This document shows, one piece after another, positions 47,194-56,600 of a DNA stretch of 64,000 bases. Source of the stretch: Entomomonas moraniae (GTDB taxonomy: Bacteria; Pseudomonadota; Gammaproteobacteria; Pseudomonadales; Pseudomonadaceae). Below the pieces are notes generated by a model. It saw nothing but the letters and a program-made list of their open reading frames with translations. It did no database searches and was not told the origin of the DNA. The position numbers and the translations under genes are program-made. Location: contig NZ_CP029822.1 of the NCBI RefSeq assembly GCF_003991975.1, forward strand, positions 2,257,648-2,321,647, in the 5' to 3' direction. Each line of letters opens with the position of its first letter. Positions within the stretch are counted from its first letter, which is position 1.

Positions 47194-49221
47194 TTATTTT
47201 TTATCAAATGTCTTTTTAAAGAAAACTGCACACACCACGATGAAAACCAATAAGCCTAAGCTATTCTTAAGTACAGGTAGTGCACTTCCAAACATGGGCA
47301 CTAGATAACGATCAAGGGAAAATGGCGTATCACTCAAACCTAACGATAAGCTGATGAGAATAACAATGGCTAATAATACACCCACCAAACTTTCTCCAAC
47401 GATGAAACCAGACGCTATTAAGACGCCTCGCCGATTAGTATCGGCTAGCATTTTTGTTTCTTCATCTTTAGCTAATTTCTTCGATTTAACACGGCATGAA
47501 ATTATCCAATTAAGCAGTGAACCAACAACTATCGCCATAGTGATATCAACAGGCAAATAGATACCCAAACCAACAGCTAATGCAGAAATACGCAATGTCT
47601 TTGAGCTATAACTCAACACCCCATCAATGACTATAAAAATAGCCCCCACAATAAGGCCAATAACAAACATAGTCCAATCTAACTGATGAGAAAAGATTCC
47701 TGTGGCAATCGTCTTCATGAGGGTAGCTTGCGGAGCAGATAACATACTGGTCGTATCCATCCCCTCTCTAGGCAACACAGCACCTGCTAAGCCATAAGCC
47801 TGATAAAGCACATCTAAAATAGGAGCTATCACAATGGCCCCCACCACGCAACCAATTAATAATGCAACTTGTTGGCTTCTTGGCGTAGCGCCCACTAAAT
47901 ACCCTGTTTTCAAATCTTGTAAATTATCATTAGCAATGGCGGCTACAGCAACAACACCGCTCGTAATAAAAATAGCCAATGCCATTGCAAATTTCTTTCC
48001 CTCATCGGTGCTAATTAATTGCTCTGTTAACAACAACAGCAATACCGATACAACAATAACAGCTACAATACCGATACCAGAAATAGGGCTATTCGAGGAA
48101 CCGATAAGACCTGCCATGTATCCACAGGCTGCCGCAATAAAAAAACCAATAATAAAAATAGCGACAACCGAAAACAGGACTAACCCCCAAGCATAAAGGT
48201 TCGAAACAGGGGCATCATCCACAAACGAATAAAAACTTATCACCAATACGACTAAAGAGGCTAACAATACAGCAATGAGTGCGCCTGCTGATAAATCTCT
48301 ATCGGTGCGCTCTTGGGTAATTGTTTTATCTCTTAACGCTTGAAAAGATAACTTTACGCCATGGATCATTGGCTTAAAAAGTGTTAATAATGTCCATACA
48401 GAAGCAATCGCCAATGTCCCTGCCCCAATAAAGCGTACTTGATCTTTCCATAAGGCATTAGCCATACTAATCAGTTGATCCGTACTCACCGTTTGTTGAA
48501 TATCCGATGTGAACATGAGATACGGTACAAAACCAAACCATGCCAAAATAGCACCAATTAACATGGCAACTCCCGCCATCAGCCCCATTAAGTAACCAGC
48601 ACTCATAAGTGCCAGTGAAAAACTCATAGGAAACTGAAAAATCACTTTATCTGACCGGAGCCAATAACTAGCGCCACTGGCTAATAGTTGAAAACCACCT
48701 GTTATAAAAGTAAAGGCACTGGCAACAGCTCCGCCCCATAAAATACTCTTGGCCCCTGATTCGTTCTTCTCTTCATTATCATGAGCAACTTTTAAAATTT
48801 CAGCAGCGGCTACCCCCTCAGGATAAGGTAAATCGCTGTTTACAATCATCGTACGGCGTAAGGGAATAGAAAAAACGACCCCTAACATCCCACCCGCCCC
48901 ACAAATCATCATCGTTTGCCAGAACGGAAAACTTTGCCAATACCCAACCATCAAAAGAGCAGGCAATACAAAAATAGTAGCTGAAAGTGTTCCCGCCGCA
49001 GATGCTTGAGTTTGCACCATATTATTTTCTAAAATACTGGAGCGGCTAAAAAGACCCAGCACCGCCATAGAAATAACGGCAGCAGGGATAGATGATGAGA
49101 AGGTTAATCCCACTTTTAACCCTAAATAAACATTGGAGGCAGTAAAAACAAGAGTTATCAGCGCACCTAAAACAATACCTCTAACTGTAATTTCTTTTAA
49201 ATCTTTTGTGTTTAAACTCAT
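47194..49221 (-). CDS. OPT family oligopeptide transporter
   Basis: The 675-residue inner-membrane protein has about 14-16 helices. The N-terminus KEITVRGIVLGALITLVFTASNVYLGLK matches bacterial OPT family (TIGR00733-type) transporters. SDLPYPEGVAAAEILK near 140 is conserved in the family. Substrates are peptides or metal chelates; bacterial members are mostly uncharacterised. ATG 49221 with GAGAG six bases upstream is preferred over an in-frame start at 49233. It is followed by an AT-rich hairpin, and the CadR-like regulator gene lies 52 bp upstream of its start. Confidence 0.88.
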   Translation of the reverse strand: MSLNTKDLKEITVRGIVLGALITLVFTASNVYLGLKVGLTFSSSIPAAVISMAVLGLFSRSSILENNMVQTQASAAGTLSATIFVLPALLMVGYWQSFPFWQTMMICGAGGMLGVVFSIPLRRTMIVNSDLPYPEGVAAAEILKVAHDNEEKNESGAKSILWGGAVASAFTFITGGFQLLASGASYWLRSDKVIFQFPMSFSLALMSAGYLMGLMAGVAMLIGAILAWFGFVPYLMFTSDIQQTVSTDQLISMANALWKDQVRFIGAGTLAIASVWTLLTLFKPMIHGVKLSFQALRDKTITQERTDRDLSAGALIAVLLASLVVLVISFYSFVDDAPVSNLYAWGLVLFSVVAIFIIGFFIAAACGYMAGLIGSSNSPISGIGIVAVIVVSVLLLLLTEQLISTDEGKKFAMALAIFITSGVVAVAAIANDNLQDLKTGYLVGATPRSQQVALLIGCVVGAIVIAPILDVLYQAYGLAGAVLPREGMDTTSMLSAPQATLMKTIATGIFSHQLDWTMFVIGLIVGAIFIVIDGVLSYSSKTLRISALAVGLGIYLPVDITMAIVVGSLLNWIISCRVKSKKLAKDEETKMLADTNRRGVLIASGFIVGESLVGVLLAIVILISLSLGLSDTPFSLDRYLVPMFGSALPVLKNSLGLLVFIVVCAVFFKKTFDKK

Positions 49222-49273
49222 TAATACTCTCAATTAATAACGGCTGCATTATAGTCAGCGTGTTTTTTTTGGA

Positions 49274-49699
49274 TTATAAATGGCTTTTATGAACCGTTGG
49301 AATCTCTTTTTCTGTTAACTCTTGGACAATACCACAATGGTCTATAGAAGAAGGACTTAAGCAGCGCTTTTGTAAATCGAACAATACTTTTTGTAACTCC
49401 TGTAACTCTGTTATTCGAGTATTCACATGCTCAAGGTGTTCATCTAACAGGTTGGAGATAACACTACAATCATCCTTAGGGGTATCAATCACCAACTTTA
49501 ACAACTCGCGAATTTCTTCGTGTGTCATATCTAAACTGCGACAGTTACGAATGAACTTCAAACGCGCTAAATGAATATCACTGTATACCCGATAATTATT
49601 ATTTGTTCGATATGCTTTGGGAAGCAATCCTTGCTTTTCATAATAGCGTATGGTTTCTACTGTGCAATTAGTTAGTCCTGCCAACTCGCCTATACGCAT
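49274..49699 (-). CDS. MerR family regulator of the CadR/PbrR type (Cd/Pb-responsive)
   Basis: The 141-residue protein starts MRIGELAGLTNCTVETIRYYEKQGLLP, the MerR HTH. The metal-sensing cysteines of the CadR group are present: FIRNC (Cys77-type, after the wing), DDC before the dimer helix (residue about 77), and RC then CGIVQ in the C-terminal loop. The His-rich tail of CadR is absent. CadR of Pseudomonas usually controls cadA, but no exporter gene lies here. It starts 12 bp after the GlnQ-type gene, with GGAGAAAAC as ribosome site, so it may be co-transcribed with that importer. Target genes are unknown. Confidence 0.82.
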   Translation of the reverse strand: MRIGELAGLTNCTVETIRYYEKQGLLPKAYRTNNNYRVYSDIHLARLKFIRNCRSLDMTHEEIRELLKLVIDTPKDDCSVISNLLDEHLEHVNTRITELQELQKVLFDLQKRCLSPSSIDHCGIVQELTEKEIPTVHKSHL

Positions 49700-49711
49700 A
49701 TGTTTTCTCCA

Positions 49712-50446
49712 CTAAAGAACTTGTTGTAAAAATTCCCTAGCCCTTGGGTCTTTGGGTGCTGAGAAAAACTTTTCAGGTGTTGTATCTTCTAACAATTTAC
49801 CATGATCAAAAAATAAAATTCGATCAGCGACCTCTTTGGCGAACTTCATTTCATGGGTTACACACACCATGGTCATCCCTTCTTGCGCTAGTTTACGCAT
49901 CACATCTAACACTTCCCCTACCATCTCAGGGTCTAGTGCTGATGTAGGCTCATCAAACAACATCACTTTAGGATCCATACAAAGTGCTCTGGCGATAGCC
50001 ACCCGTTGTTGTTGACCACCTGATAAACGTGAGGGATATTCATTAACTTTCTCAGCAATTCCCACTTTTGTTAACAACTCTTTGGCCTTCACAATGGCAT
50101 CGTTGCTTGAACGTTTACGAACAACTCGCTGAGCCACACACAAATTTTCTAGAACCGTCATGTGTGGAAATAAATTGAAATGTTGAAAAACCATGCCCAC
50201 TTCACGACGTAGCGCATTGATATTGGTTTTAGAATGCCCTATTTTAACGCCATCAATCGCAATTGCACCGCTGTCCATTTCTTCCAGTGCATTTAAACAA
50301 CGTAAGAAAGTTGATTTACCTGAGCCTGATGGCCCGACAATAACAACCACCTCGCCCTTAGCAATATCAATACTCACATTATCAACGGCACGAACAATAC
50401 TGCCTTTGCTGTCAAATACCTTATTAAGCTCTTTTACATTAATCAC
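49712..50446 (-). CDS. polar amino acid ABC transporter ATP-binding protein (GlnQ type)
   Basis: The 244-residue ATPase has Walker [16 protein letters not shown] (about 38-52), Q-loop [15 protein letters not shown], signature [15 protein letters not shown], and Walker [15 protein letters not shown]. It is cytosolic and pairs with the upstream permease, overlapping it by 8 bp. Substrate class is polar amino acids, probably Glu/Gln/Asp or Arg/His, not resolved. Two binding proteins feed this one ATPase. Confidence 0.92.
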   Translation of the reverse strand: MINVKELNKVFDSKGSIVRAVDNVSIDIAKGEVVVIVGPSGSGKSTFLRCLNALEEMDSGAIAIDGVKIGHSKTNINALRREVGMVFQHFNLFPHMTVLENLCVAQRVVRKRSSNDAIVKAKELLTKVGIAEKVNEYPSRLSGGQQQRVAIARALCMDPKVMLFDEPTSALDPEMVGEVLDVMRKLAQEGMTMVCVTHEMKFAKEVADRILFFDHGKLLEDTTPEKFFSAPKDPRAREFLQQVL

Positions 50447-51407
50447 TTTTTGCCAGCCTTTTTTCTAGATAACGTGCCAAAATAGAAAGCGGAATATTAA
50501 TTAACAAATAAAGTGCTGCAGCACAGAACCACATTTCAAATGGTTTTAATGACGTTGTAATTGATAATTGAGCTGCTCTGGTTATTTCAACAATAGAAAT
50601 AACTGATAGTAATGAAGTATCTTTTACTAGGCTAATAAACTGTCCTGTCAATGCGGGAAGCATTCTTCTCAATGCCTGAGGAAAAATAATCAACCACATG
50701 GTAGTAAAAGCTCCCATCCCTAAAGATCTAGCGGCTTCGGTTTGACCTTTTGAAATAGACTGAATACCACCCCTTACAATTTCGGCAATGTAAGCGCCAG
50801 CACTAAATGAAAGAGAAATAATGGCCGCTGTATTATGCGATAAGTTAAAAATAGCGCCAAAAACATAGTAAACAATAAAGATAATAACTAACAACGGGAG
50901 TGCCCGCGTAAGCTCAACATAAACCGTAGACAAATCCCTTAGAGTAGGATTTTTAGAAATACGACAAAGGCCTGTGATTAGTCCTAATATCATTCCTAAG
51001 ATACCAGATACAATAGAAATCCAAAGTGTTGTAAAGAAACCCTCTACAAAGGGACCTACAATCCAACTACTCTTAGAAGCAATCGAGTCTCCTTCTGCTA
51101 ACTCTTGCCCTTCGACAACTTTTACCTGACCAGTGGAAACAGTTATTGTTGTTTTCTCATCGGTACTATAATCAAGTAGTATAATAGTCGATTTGCCATC
51201 ATGGCTCTTAATACTAGAGACTTCAACATCACTAGGAGCTGTCTCTAGTACGACTTCTTTTTTATAATAAAAATAATTAGTGATATTATTCCAGTCCCAC
51301 TTATACGCAGTAGAAACAGAAGCATACCAAAACGAGAATGCAATCGTGGCAAGTATGGCTACTGTCAATAAATGCCATAGCCAATGGTGTTGAGAGGATT
51401 TAGACAT
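50439..51407 (-). CDS. polar amino acid ABC transporter permease
   Basis: The 322-residue inner-membrane protein has an N-terminal helix ([20 protein letters not shown]), then a periplasmic segment of about 100 residues (about 35-125), and a core of four to five helices with the HisMQ-type region [19 protein letters not shown] and the EAA-loop-like [12 protein letters not shown] near 218. The long N-terminal insert is unusual relative to the HisM/GlnP core but is known in some Gammaproteobacteria. It overlaps glnQ-like by 8 bp. Single permease suggests a homodimer. Confidence 0.9.
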   Translation of the reverse strand: MSKSSQHHWLWHLLTVAILATIAFSFWYASVSTAYKWDWNNITNYFYYKKEVVLETAPSDVEVSSIKSHDGKSTIILLDYSTDEKTTITVSTGQVKVVEGQELAEGDSIASKSSWIVGPFVEGFFTTLWISIVSGILGMILGLITGLCRISKNPTLRDLSTVYVELTRALPLLVIIFIVYYVFGAIFNLSHNTAAIISLSFSAGAYIAEIVRGGIQSISKGQTEAARSLGMGAFTTMWLIIFPQALRRMLPALTGQFISLVKDTSLLSVISIVEITRAAQLSITTSLKPFEMWFCAAALYLLINIPLSILARYLEKRLAKSD

Positions 51408-51420
51408 ATTGTATATAAAG

Positions 51421-51446
51421 AGCTTATAAATTGGCTATTATAAGCT
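51421..51446 (-). other. intercistronic hairpin between binding-protein and permease genes
   Basis: Perfect 9-bp arms AGCTTATAA (51421-51429) and TTATAAGCT (51438-51446) enclose an 8-nt loop, within the 77-bp gap between the second binding-protein gene and the permease gene. In binding-protein operons such stems stabilise the upstream message and raise binding protein over permease; that function here is inference. Confidence 0.55.
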
Positions 51447-51484
51447 AATTCATACTGTTTTTTATAGCTAATTTAGGAATGATT

Positions 51485-52270
51485 TTACTCCATTCCTTTT
51501 AACCAATCTGTTCTTTTAAACCATTTATTGTATAGACGATCATAAGTACCGTCATTTTTTACTTGCGCTAAGAAGTTATTAATCCAATTAATACTATCGT
51601 AATCACCCTTCCTGATAGCAAAAGCTAAGGGCTCATAAGTAAAAGATTCATCTAAAAAGACTAACTTACCATTGCCTAGTTTTTGAACAGCAACCACATT
51701 AAACGCGGCATCAAAGACAAACGCATCTGCTTTACCATTCACTACCTCTAATACCGCCTCTGCTTCCGTATTATAACCAAAATACTGCGCTTTACTAATT
51801 CTGCGTTTAGCTGCAAATTCGCCTGTTGTTCCCAGTCTGGATGTCACTTTATATTTTGGGTCATTTAAATCTTTATAAGACTTTATGGTACCTTCTAAAC
51901 CTTTTCGGATAAGAATAGTTTGCCCTGTCATAATAAAGGGATCTGGAAAGTTAACTTTTAAATTTCTTTCTTGAGTTAATGATAATCCACTGGCAATCAT
52001 ATCAAATTTATTGGTTAATAAGCCTGGAATAACTCCGTCTTGTGCAATAGAAACAATCTCCAACTTAACGCCCAATGATTTTGCCATCGCTCTAACTAAA
52101 TCTACTTCAAAACCTACAATATCACCTTGCTTGTTCGTCATTTCAAATGGCATATAGGTAGGGTCTAGACCAACGCGTAGCGTGCCCCTTTGAACTACAT
52201 CATCGATCATGCCTGCCCACACAAAATTGAAGCTACATAACAGACATATACCTAAAATAAATTTTTTCAT
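51485..52270 (-). CDS. amino acid ABC transporter substrate-binding protein, copy 2 (SBP family 3)
   Basis: The 261-residue periplasmic protein has a signal peptide (about residues 1-20, MKKFILGICLLCSFNFVWAG). The family-3 pattern is clear: GTLRVGLDPTYMPFEM, GFEVDLVRAMAKSLG and FDMIASGLSLTQERN. It is very similar to the upstream gene. ATG at 52270 is chosen; TAGG lies eight bases upstream. It likely has a related but distinct ligand, differing from copy 1 in several pocket-side segments (INFPDPFIM versus LNFSEPFIQ type). Confidence 0.92.
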   Translation of the reverse strand: MKKFILGICLLCSFNFVWAGMIDDVVQRGTLRVGLDPTYMPFEMTNKQGDIVGFEVDLVRAMAKSLGVKLEIVSIAQDGVIPGLLTNKFDMIASGLSLTQERNLKVNFPDPFIMTGQTILIRKGLEGTIKSYKDLNDPKYKVTSRLGTTGEFAAKRRISKAQYFGYNTEAEAVLEVVNGKADAFVFDAAFNVVAVQKLGNGKLVFLDESFTYEPLAFAIRKGDYDSINWINNFLAQVKNDGTYDRLYNKWFKRTDWLKGME

Positions 52271-52300
52271 ATTTAACCTATTAACATTAAACTTTATCAT

Positions 52301-52324
52301 ACAATAAGCAATATAGCTTATTGT
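52301..52324 (-). other. intercistronic hairpin between the two binding-protein genes
   Basis: Perfect 9-bp arms ACAATAAGC (52301-52309) and GCTTATTGT (52316-52324) with a 6-nt loop begin at the stop codon of copy 1. It resembles the 51421-51446 stem in size and position. Confidence 0.55.
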
Positions 52325-53115
52325 TACTCCATATCCTTCAGCCAGTCCATTTTTTTAAACCACTTATTATAAATCTGGTTATAAGTACCATCATTTTTTA
52401 TTTGATTTAAAAAGTTATTAATCCAATTGACACTATCATAGTCACCTTGCATAACAGCAAAAGCAATCGGCTCCTTAGTAATGGGTTGGTCTAAATGCAA
52501 TACTTTATTATTCCCTAACCGATGCAAAGCAATCACATTGTAGGTCTCATCAAAAATAAAAGCATCTGCTTTGCCATTGACTACCTCTAAAAAAGCCTCT
52601 GCCTCACTGTTATAACCATAATACTGAGCTTTATTCATATATTTCTTGGCAAGTACTTCACCCGTTGTTCCTACCTGTGAAGTAATACGATATTGTTCTT
52701 GGTTTAAATCTTTATAAGATTTAACCTTATGGTCAAGGTCTTTTCGAATAATTAATGTCTGGCCTGTTTGAATGAAAGGCTCCGAAAAGTTAAGCTTAAG
52801 ATTCCGCTGTTGATTAATTGTCATACCACTAGCAATTAAGTCAAACTTTCCTGTTAACATGCCAGGGATAAGTCCATCATAAGAAACAGAAATCAACTCC
52901 AACTTTACACCCATTGATTTTGCCATTGACCTTAATATATCAACCTCAAAACCAATAATCTCTCCCTGCTTATTAGTCATTTCAAAAGGGATATAAGTAG
53001 GTGTCAACCCAACTTTTAAACTCCCGCGCTGAACTACATCTTCAACCATTCCCGCGTAGACACTATTAAAAAAACAAACGACACAAAAAGATAATATCGT
53101 TAATAACTTTTTCAT
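52324..53115 (-). CDS. amino acid ABC transporter substrate-binding protein, copy 1 (SBP family 3)
   Basis: The 263-residue periplasmic protein has a signal peptide (MKKLLTILSFCVVCFFNSVYAG). The domain pattern parallels copy 2: GSLKVGLTPTYIPFEM, GFEVDILRSMAKSMG and FDLIASGMTINQQRN. The C-terminus ends with YNKWFKKMDWLKDME, nearly the same as copy 2. GAGGC lies four bases before ATG. It is the first gene of the operon copy 1 - copy 2 - permease - ATPase - CadR-like, with palindromic DNA just upstream. Clear recent tandem duplication. Confidence 0.92.
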   Translation of the reverse strand: MKKLLTILSFCVVCFFNSVYAGMVEDVVQRGSLKVGLTPTYIPFEMTNKQGEIIGFEVDILRSMAKSMGVKLELISVSYDGLIPGMLTGKFDLIASGMTINQQRNLKLNFSEPFIQTGQTLIIRKDLDHKVKSYKDLNQEQYRITSQVGTTGEVLAKKYMNKAQYYGYNSEAEAFLEVVNGKADAFIFDETYNVIALHRLGNNKVLHLDQPITKEPIAFAVMQGDYDSVNWINNFLNQIKNDGTYNQIYNKWFKKMDWLKDME

Positions 53116-53127
53116 ATTGCCTCACAG

Positions 53128-53149
53128 ATAGCTATAAAATAGCTATTTT
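53128..53149. promoter_or_regulatory. palindromic operator candidate upstream of the binding-protein operon
   Basis: The 8-bp palindrome ATAGCTAT occurs twice (53128-53135 and 53139-53146), 11 bp apart. The second lies in a perfect 14-bp palindrome AAAATAGCTATTTT (53136-53149). Both are just before the copy 1 start (53115). One helical turn between them suggests cooperative regulator binding. Confidence 0.45.
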
Positions 53150-53184
53150 CAATGTAAATAATGATATCTAGTCTTACTAAAATA

Positions 53185-53655
53185 TTAAACTAATACACCT
53201 GTCTGAACTAATAGCTTCTCTACAGATGGTATATCAGGAATTTTAGCAACAAACTCATTAATTTTTATATTTTCAAGCTCATACTTTGATAAATCACCTA
53301 CGACATCAATGACCATATCCTCTGTTATGGGACACACCATTGGAACATCTTGAATTAATAGTGCAATAAATTTGCATTGTAATGTTGGCGTAATTGTTTT
53401 TAAAATTAATATGTTGGATGTATTATTAATTTTAAAACCTGCACCACAGATACCTTCAAATGAAACAAATGGAATACGTAACCCTTGCCATGGTAAAAAA
53501 CCTAAGAACCAACGAGGCATTTTACCCACAACTTGAGGGACAATAACATGTATTACCTCTACAATAGCAGAGCTCGGAAGGGCTAATGTACGATCAACTA
53601 GAGTAATTAATGATACATCTAATGCCGTTTTTTGAATAAAATTTTGCTCTATCAT
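53185..53655 (-). CDS. chpC: CheW-domain protein ChpC
   Basis: The 156-residue protein is a CheW-like adaptor: LALPSSAIVEVIHV, then PRWFLGFLPWQGLRIPFVSFE with the beta-barrel pattern, and ILKTITPTLQCKFIALLI. In the Pil-Chp system of Pseudomonas aeruginosa ChpC links other input receptors to ChpA for twitching control. It overlaps the chpA stop by 4 bp (ATGA). chpB, usually between chpA and chpC, is absent. It is the last gene of the pil-chp operon here. Confidence 0.88.
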   Translation of the reverse strand: MIEQNFIQKTALDVSLITLVDRTLALPSSAIVEVIHVIVPQVVGKMPRWFLGFLPWQGLRIPFVSFEGICGAGFKINNTSNILILKTITPTLQCKFIALLIQDVPMVCPITEDMVIDVVGDLSKYELENIKINEFVAKIPDIPSVEKLLVQTGVLV

Positions 53656-56600
53656 GAGCTACTCTCCAATAGGTTTACCTGGAAAGCAGGTAATAAATCG
53701 GATATAGTCTTAATTAATCTAGCATCCATAAAAGGCTTACTCATATACTCATTAACACCTATTCCTAATGCACGTTCTCTGTGCTTATCACCACTTCGTG
53801 AAGTGATCATAATAATTGGAAGATGCTTAGTTCTTGCATCATGACGTACGCGAGTTGCCACTTCAAAACCATCCATTCTTGGCATTTCGATATCCAATAG
53901 CATAATATCTGGAATTCTTTCATCTAATTGTGTCACTGCATCTAGACCATCTCGTGCGGTAACAACCTCCATACCTTGACGCTCAAGGAGTCTAGTAGTC
54001 ACCTTACGTACTGTTACAGAGTCATCCACTACCATGACCAGTGGTGGGCGACTAAATAGTTCAGGTGCTAGCTCAACTTCACTATGTGCAACCCTTCTAT
54101 CCTCAGCCATTTTCGCTTGATGTTGACTAGTAAAATAACTACGCACTAATGCACTTAAATCAAGAATAATAATAACATTACCATCCCCTAAAATAGTTGC
54201 ACCAGAAATAGCAGGAACCGACAAAAACTGTATACCTAAACTTTTAACCACAACCTCACTTGAAGGAAGTAACTCATCGACACGCAACGCCATATAATAA
54301 TCGCCAGAACGGACTAACAATACAGGAGCACGCTCCTCTATTATGTGTTGAGGCTGTGTTGTAACTCGATTACCTAAAAGTTCACCCAAGTATTTTACAC
54401 GATAAGATTCATTACCATACTCAAGTTCAGCGGCACCAAACTGGTAGAACTCTTTTTGTAGCTCTGCTGAAATATAAGTAACACCTTCCACACTACTCAT
54501 AGGGATAGCATAGTTTTCTTCACCAACACGAGCCATCAATGCACGACTAACAGATAAGTTAATAGGTAGCCTTATAGAAAAAGTGGTTCCCTTACCTTCT
54601 TCGGCGTCTAATGTTAAAGCACCACCTAATTGCTTAACAGCATTAACAACAACATCCAATCCTACGCCACGTCCAGAAATTTGTGTAATTTTCTTGGCAG
54701 TCGAAAAGCCTGCCTCTAAAATAAACTGTAATATTTCTTTATCTGATAACACTTCATCAGCTTCCATTAAACCTTTGCTGATTGCTTTTTCTTTTACTAC
54801 AGCGATAGAAATTCCTGCACCATCATCTTTAAGGCGCAAAACCATTTCACCACCCTCTCGAATTAAATCAAGAGTAATAGTACCCCTTTCAGGCTTACCT
54901 GCTGCAACACGAATCTCTCTTTTTTCAATACCATGATCCAGTGAATTACGAATCATATGCTCTAATGGTGCTATAATGGCATCAATAACACCACGATCCA
55001 TTTCTCCAGCTGTATTACCAATAACGAGATCAACATCTTTACCCAACTCTGATGATACTTGACGAACGAGACGACGCAAACGGGGAGCAATACGGTCTAA
55101 GGGAACCATCCGCGTATGCATCAAACCTTCTTGAAGTTCTGTATTAATACGTGCTTGTTGTTGCAATAAACCAGATATATCATGATTACGACGCTTCAAC
55201 GTATCTTTCAAATCAAATAAGTCAGAGGCAGTCTCAAATAATGATCGTGATAATTGTTGTAATTGGGAATACTGATCCATCTCCAAGGGGTCAAAATCAG
55301 CATAATCTAAAACAGTCTCTGTCTGATGCCTTGAAATAATTTGGGATTGGGTTTCTATATCTAAACGACGTAATTGATCTCGAACCCGGTCAACCGTTGA
55401 CTCCATCTCTAATAGAACACTCGCCAAATCACTATTTTGCTGCTCAATACGTCCACGATAAATAGAAGTCTCACCCGCTAGATTAACTAAGTTATCTAGT
55501 AGCTCAGCTGATACTTTAACTTGTTCAGTAACTTCTTTATTAGTTTCTCTGTCAACACGCTCTAGTACTGGCAGTTTTGTTACCTCTAAAAGTTTAAATA
55601 CTGCCTTACCATCTGAAAGAGTAAATGCTTCTTTTGCTATGCTGTTTGCAGCAGTGGGTGGTTGAGTCTCAGTAACGGGAACTTCTGTGGAAAGTTCCTT
55701 TTCAGGCAATATGCTAATTTTATTTTCTAGTGTCTCTTCAATCTCTGGTGCATTGATTGCATCATCTGTAACCCCTAAATCAGTTACTATACTATCTTCT
55801 ACGCCAGAAGACTCTATTGGGTTAGGATAGTTTTCCTCATCTTTCACTAACGCTAGACCAACAGCTGTATTAGTATTTTCTACATCGACTTTGGCTGTAT
55901 TATCTTTATCAGCAACTAACTCAATCGCTTTAGTGTCTTCTATGACTGATGTAGGAGAAACGTCCACATCTGGTGTAGAAAAGTCATCTAGAATCACTCT
56001 GCCTTCTTTTCGGAAGACCTGTATTGCATTCAATAATGCCGGATTATTTAAAAGAACATTTTTATCATGCAATGTATCAATATCTAACTGCAAAGAATCA
56101 TGGGCTTTATTTAATAACTCTACTAAATCAGCGGAATAACTATAACGGCCATTTAATAAGCCCTCATAAATAAACTCAAGGCCATGTGCAATATCACCTA
56201 ACCCTACAGCACCACACATCCGGGCACCACCTTTCAGCGTATGTAGTTGACGCTGCAAATCTTTTAGAGCATCTGCTTTTTGGTCCTTTATCCAATCATC
56301 TAAATCATTTCTTGCCTGTTCTAATATATCATCAGCTTCCTCAAGAAAGATTTCAGCCATATCAGCATCAATATGATCAGATTGTATAATAGGTCCTTTA
56401 GGAGCTGGCGCCCCTAGCACTAATGTGTCCTCTTGGATAAGATCATCATGCACTAGATTCTTAGTTACCGCAGACGCGACTTCATGATGCTTATCAAGCA
56501 TAACGAGCGCCTTTTCTAATTCCATTATTTCTGCGTTATGATCTGATATAGATTGTGCAGCAGCTAACTGATCGATACAATTTAATAAAACTTGGTGTGT

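Noticed and set aside
54583-54936. Plus-strand open frame inside chpA
   Set aside because: It is a shadow of the minus-strand chpA reading frame, with no ribosome site and no family resemblance.
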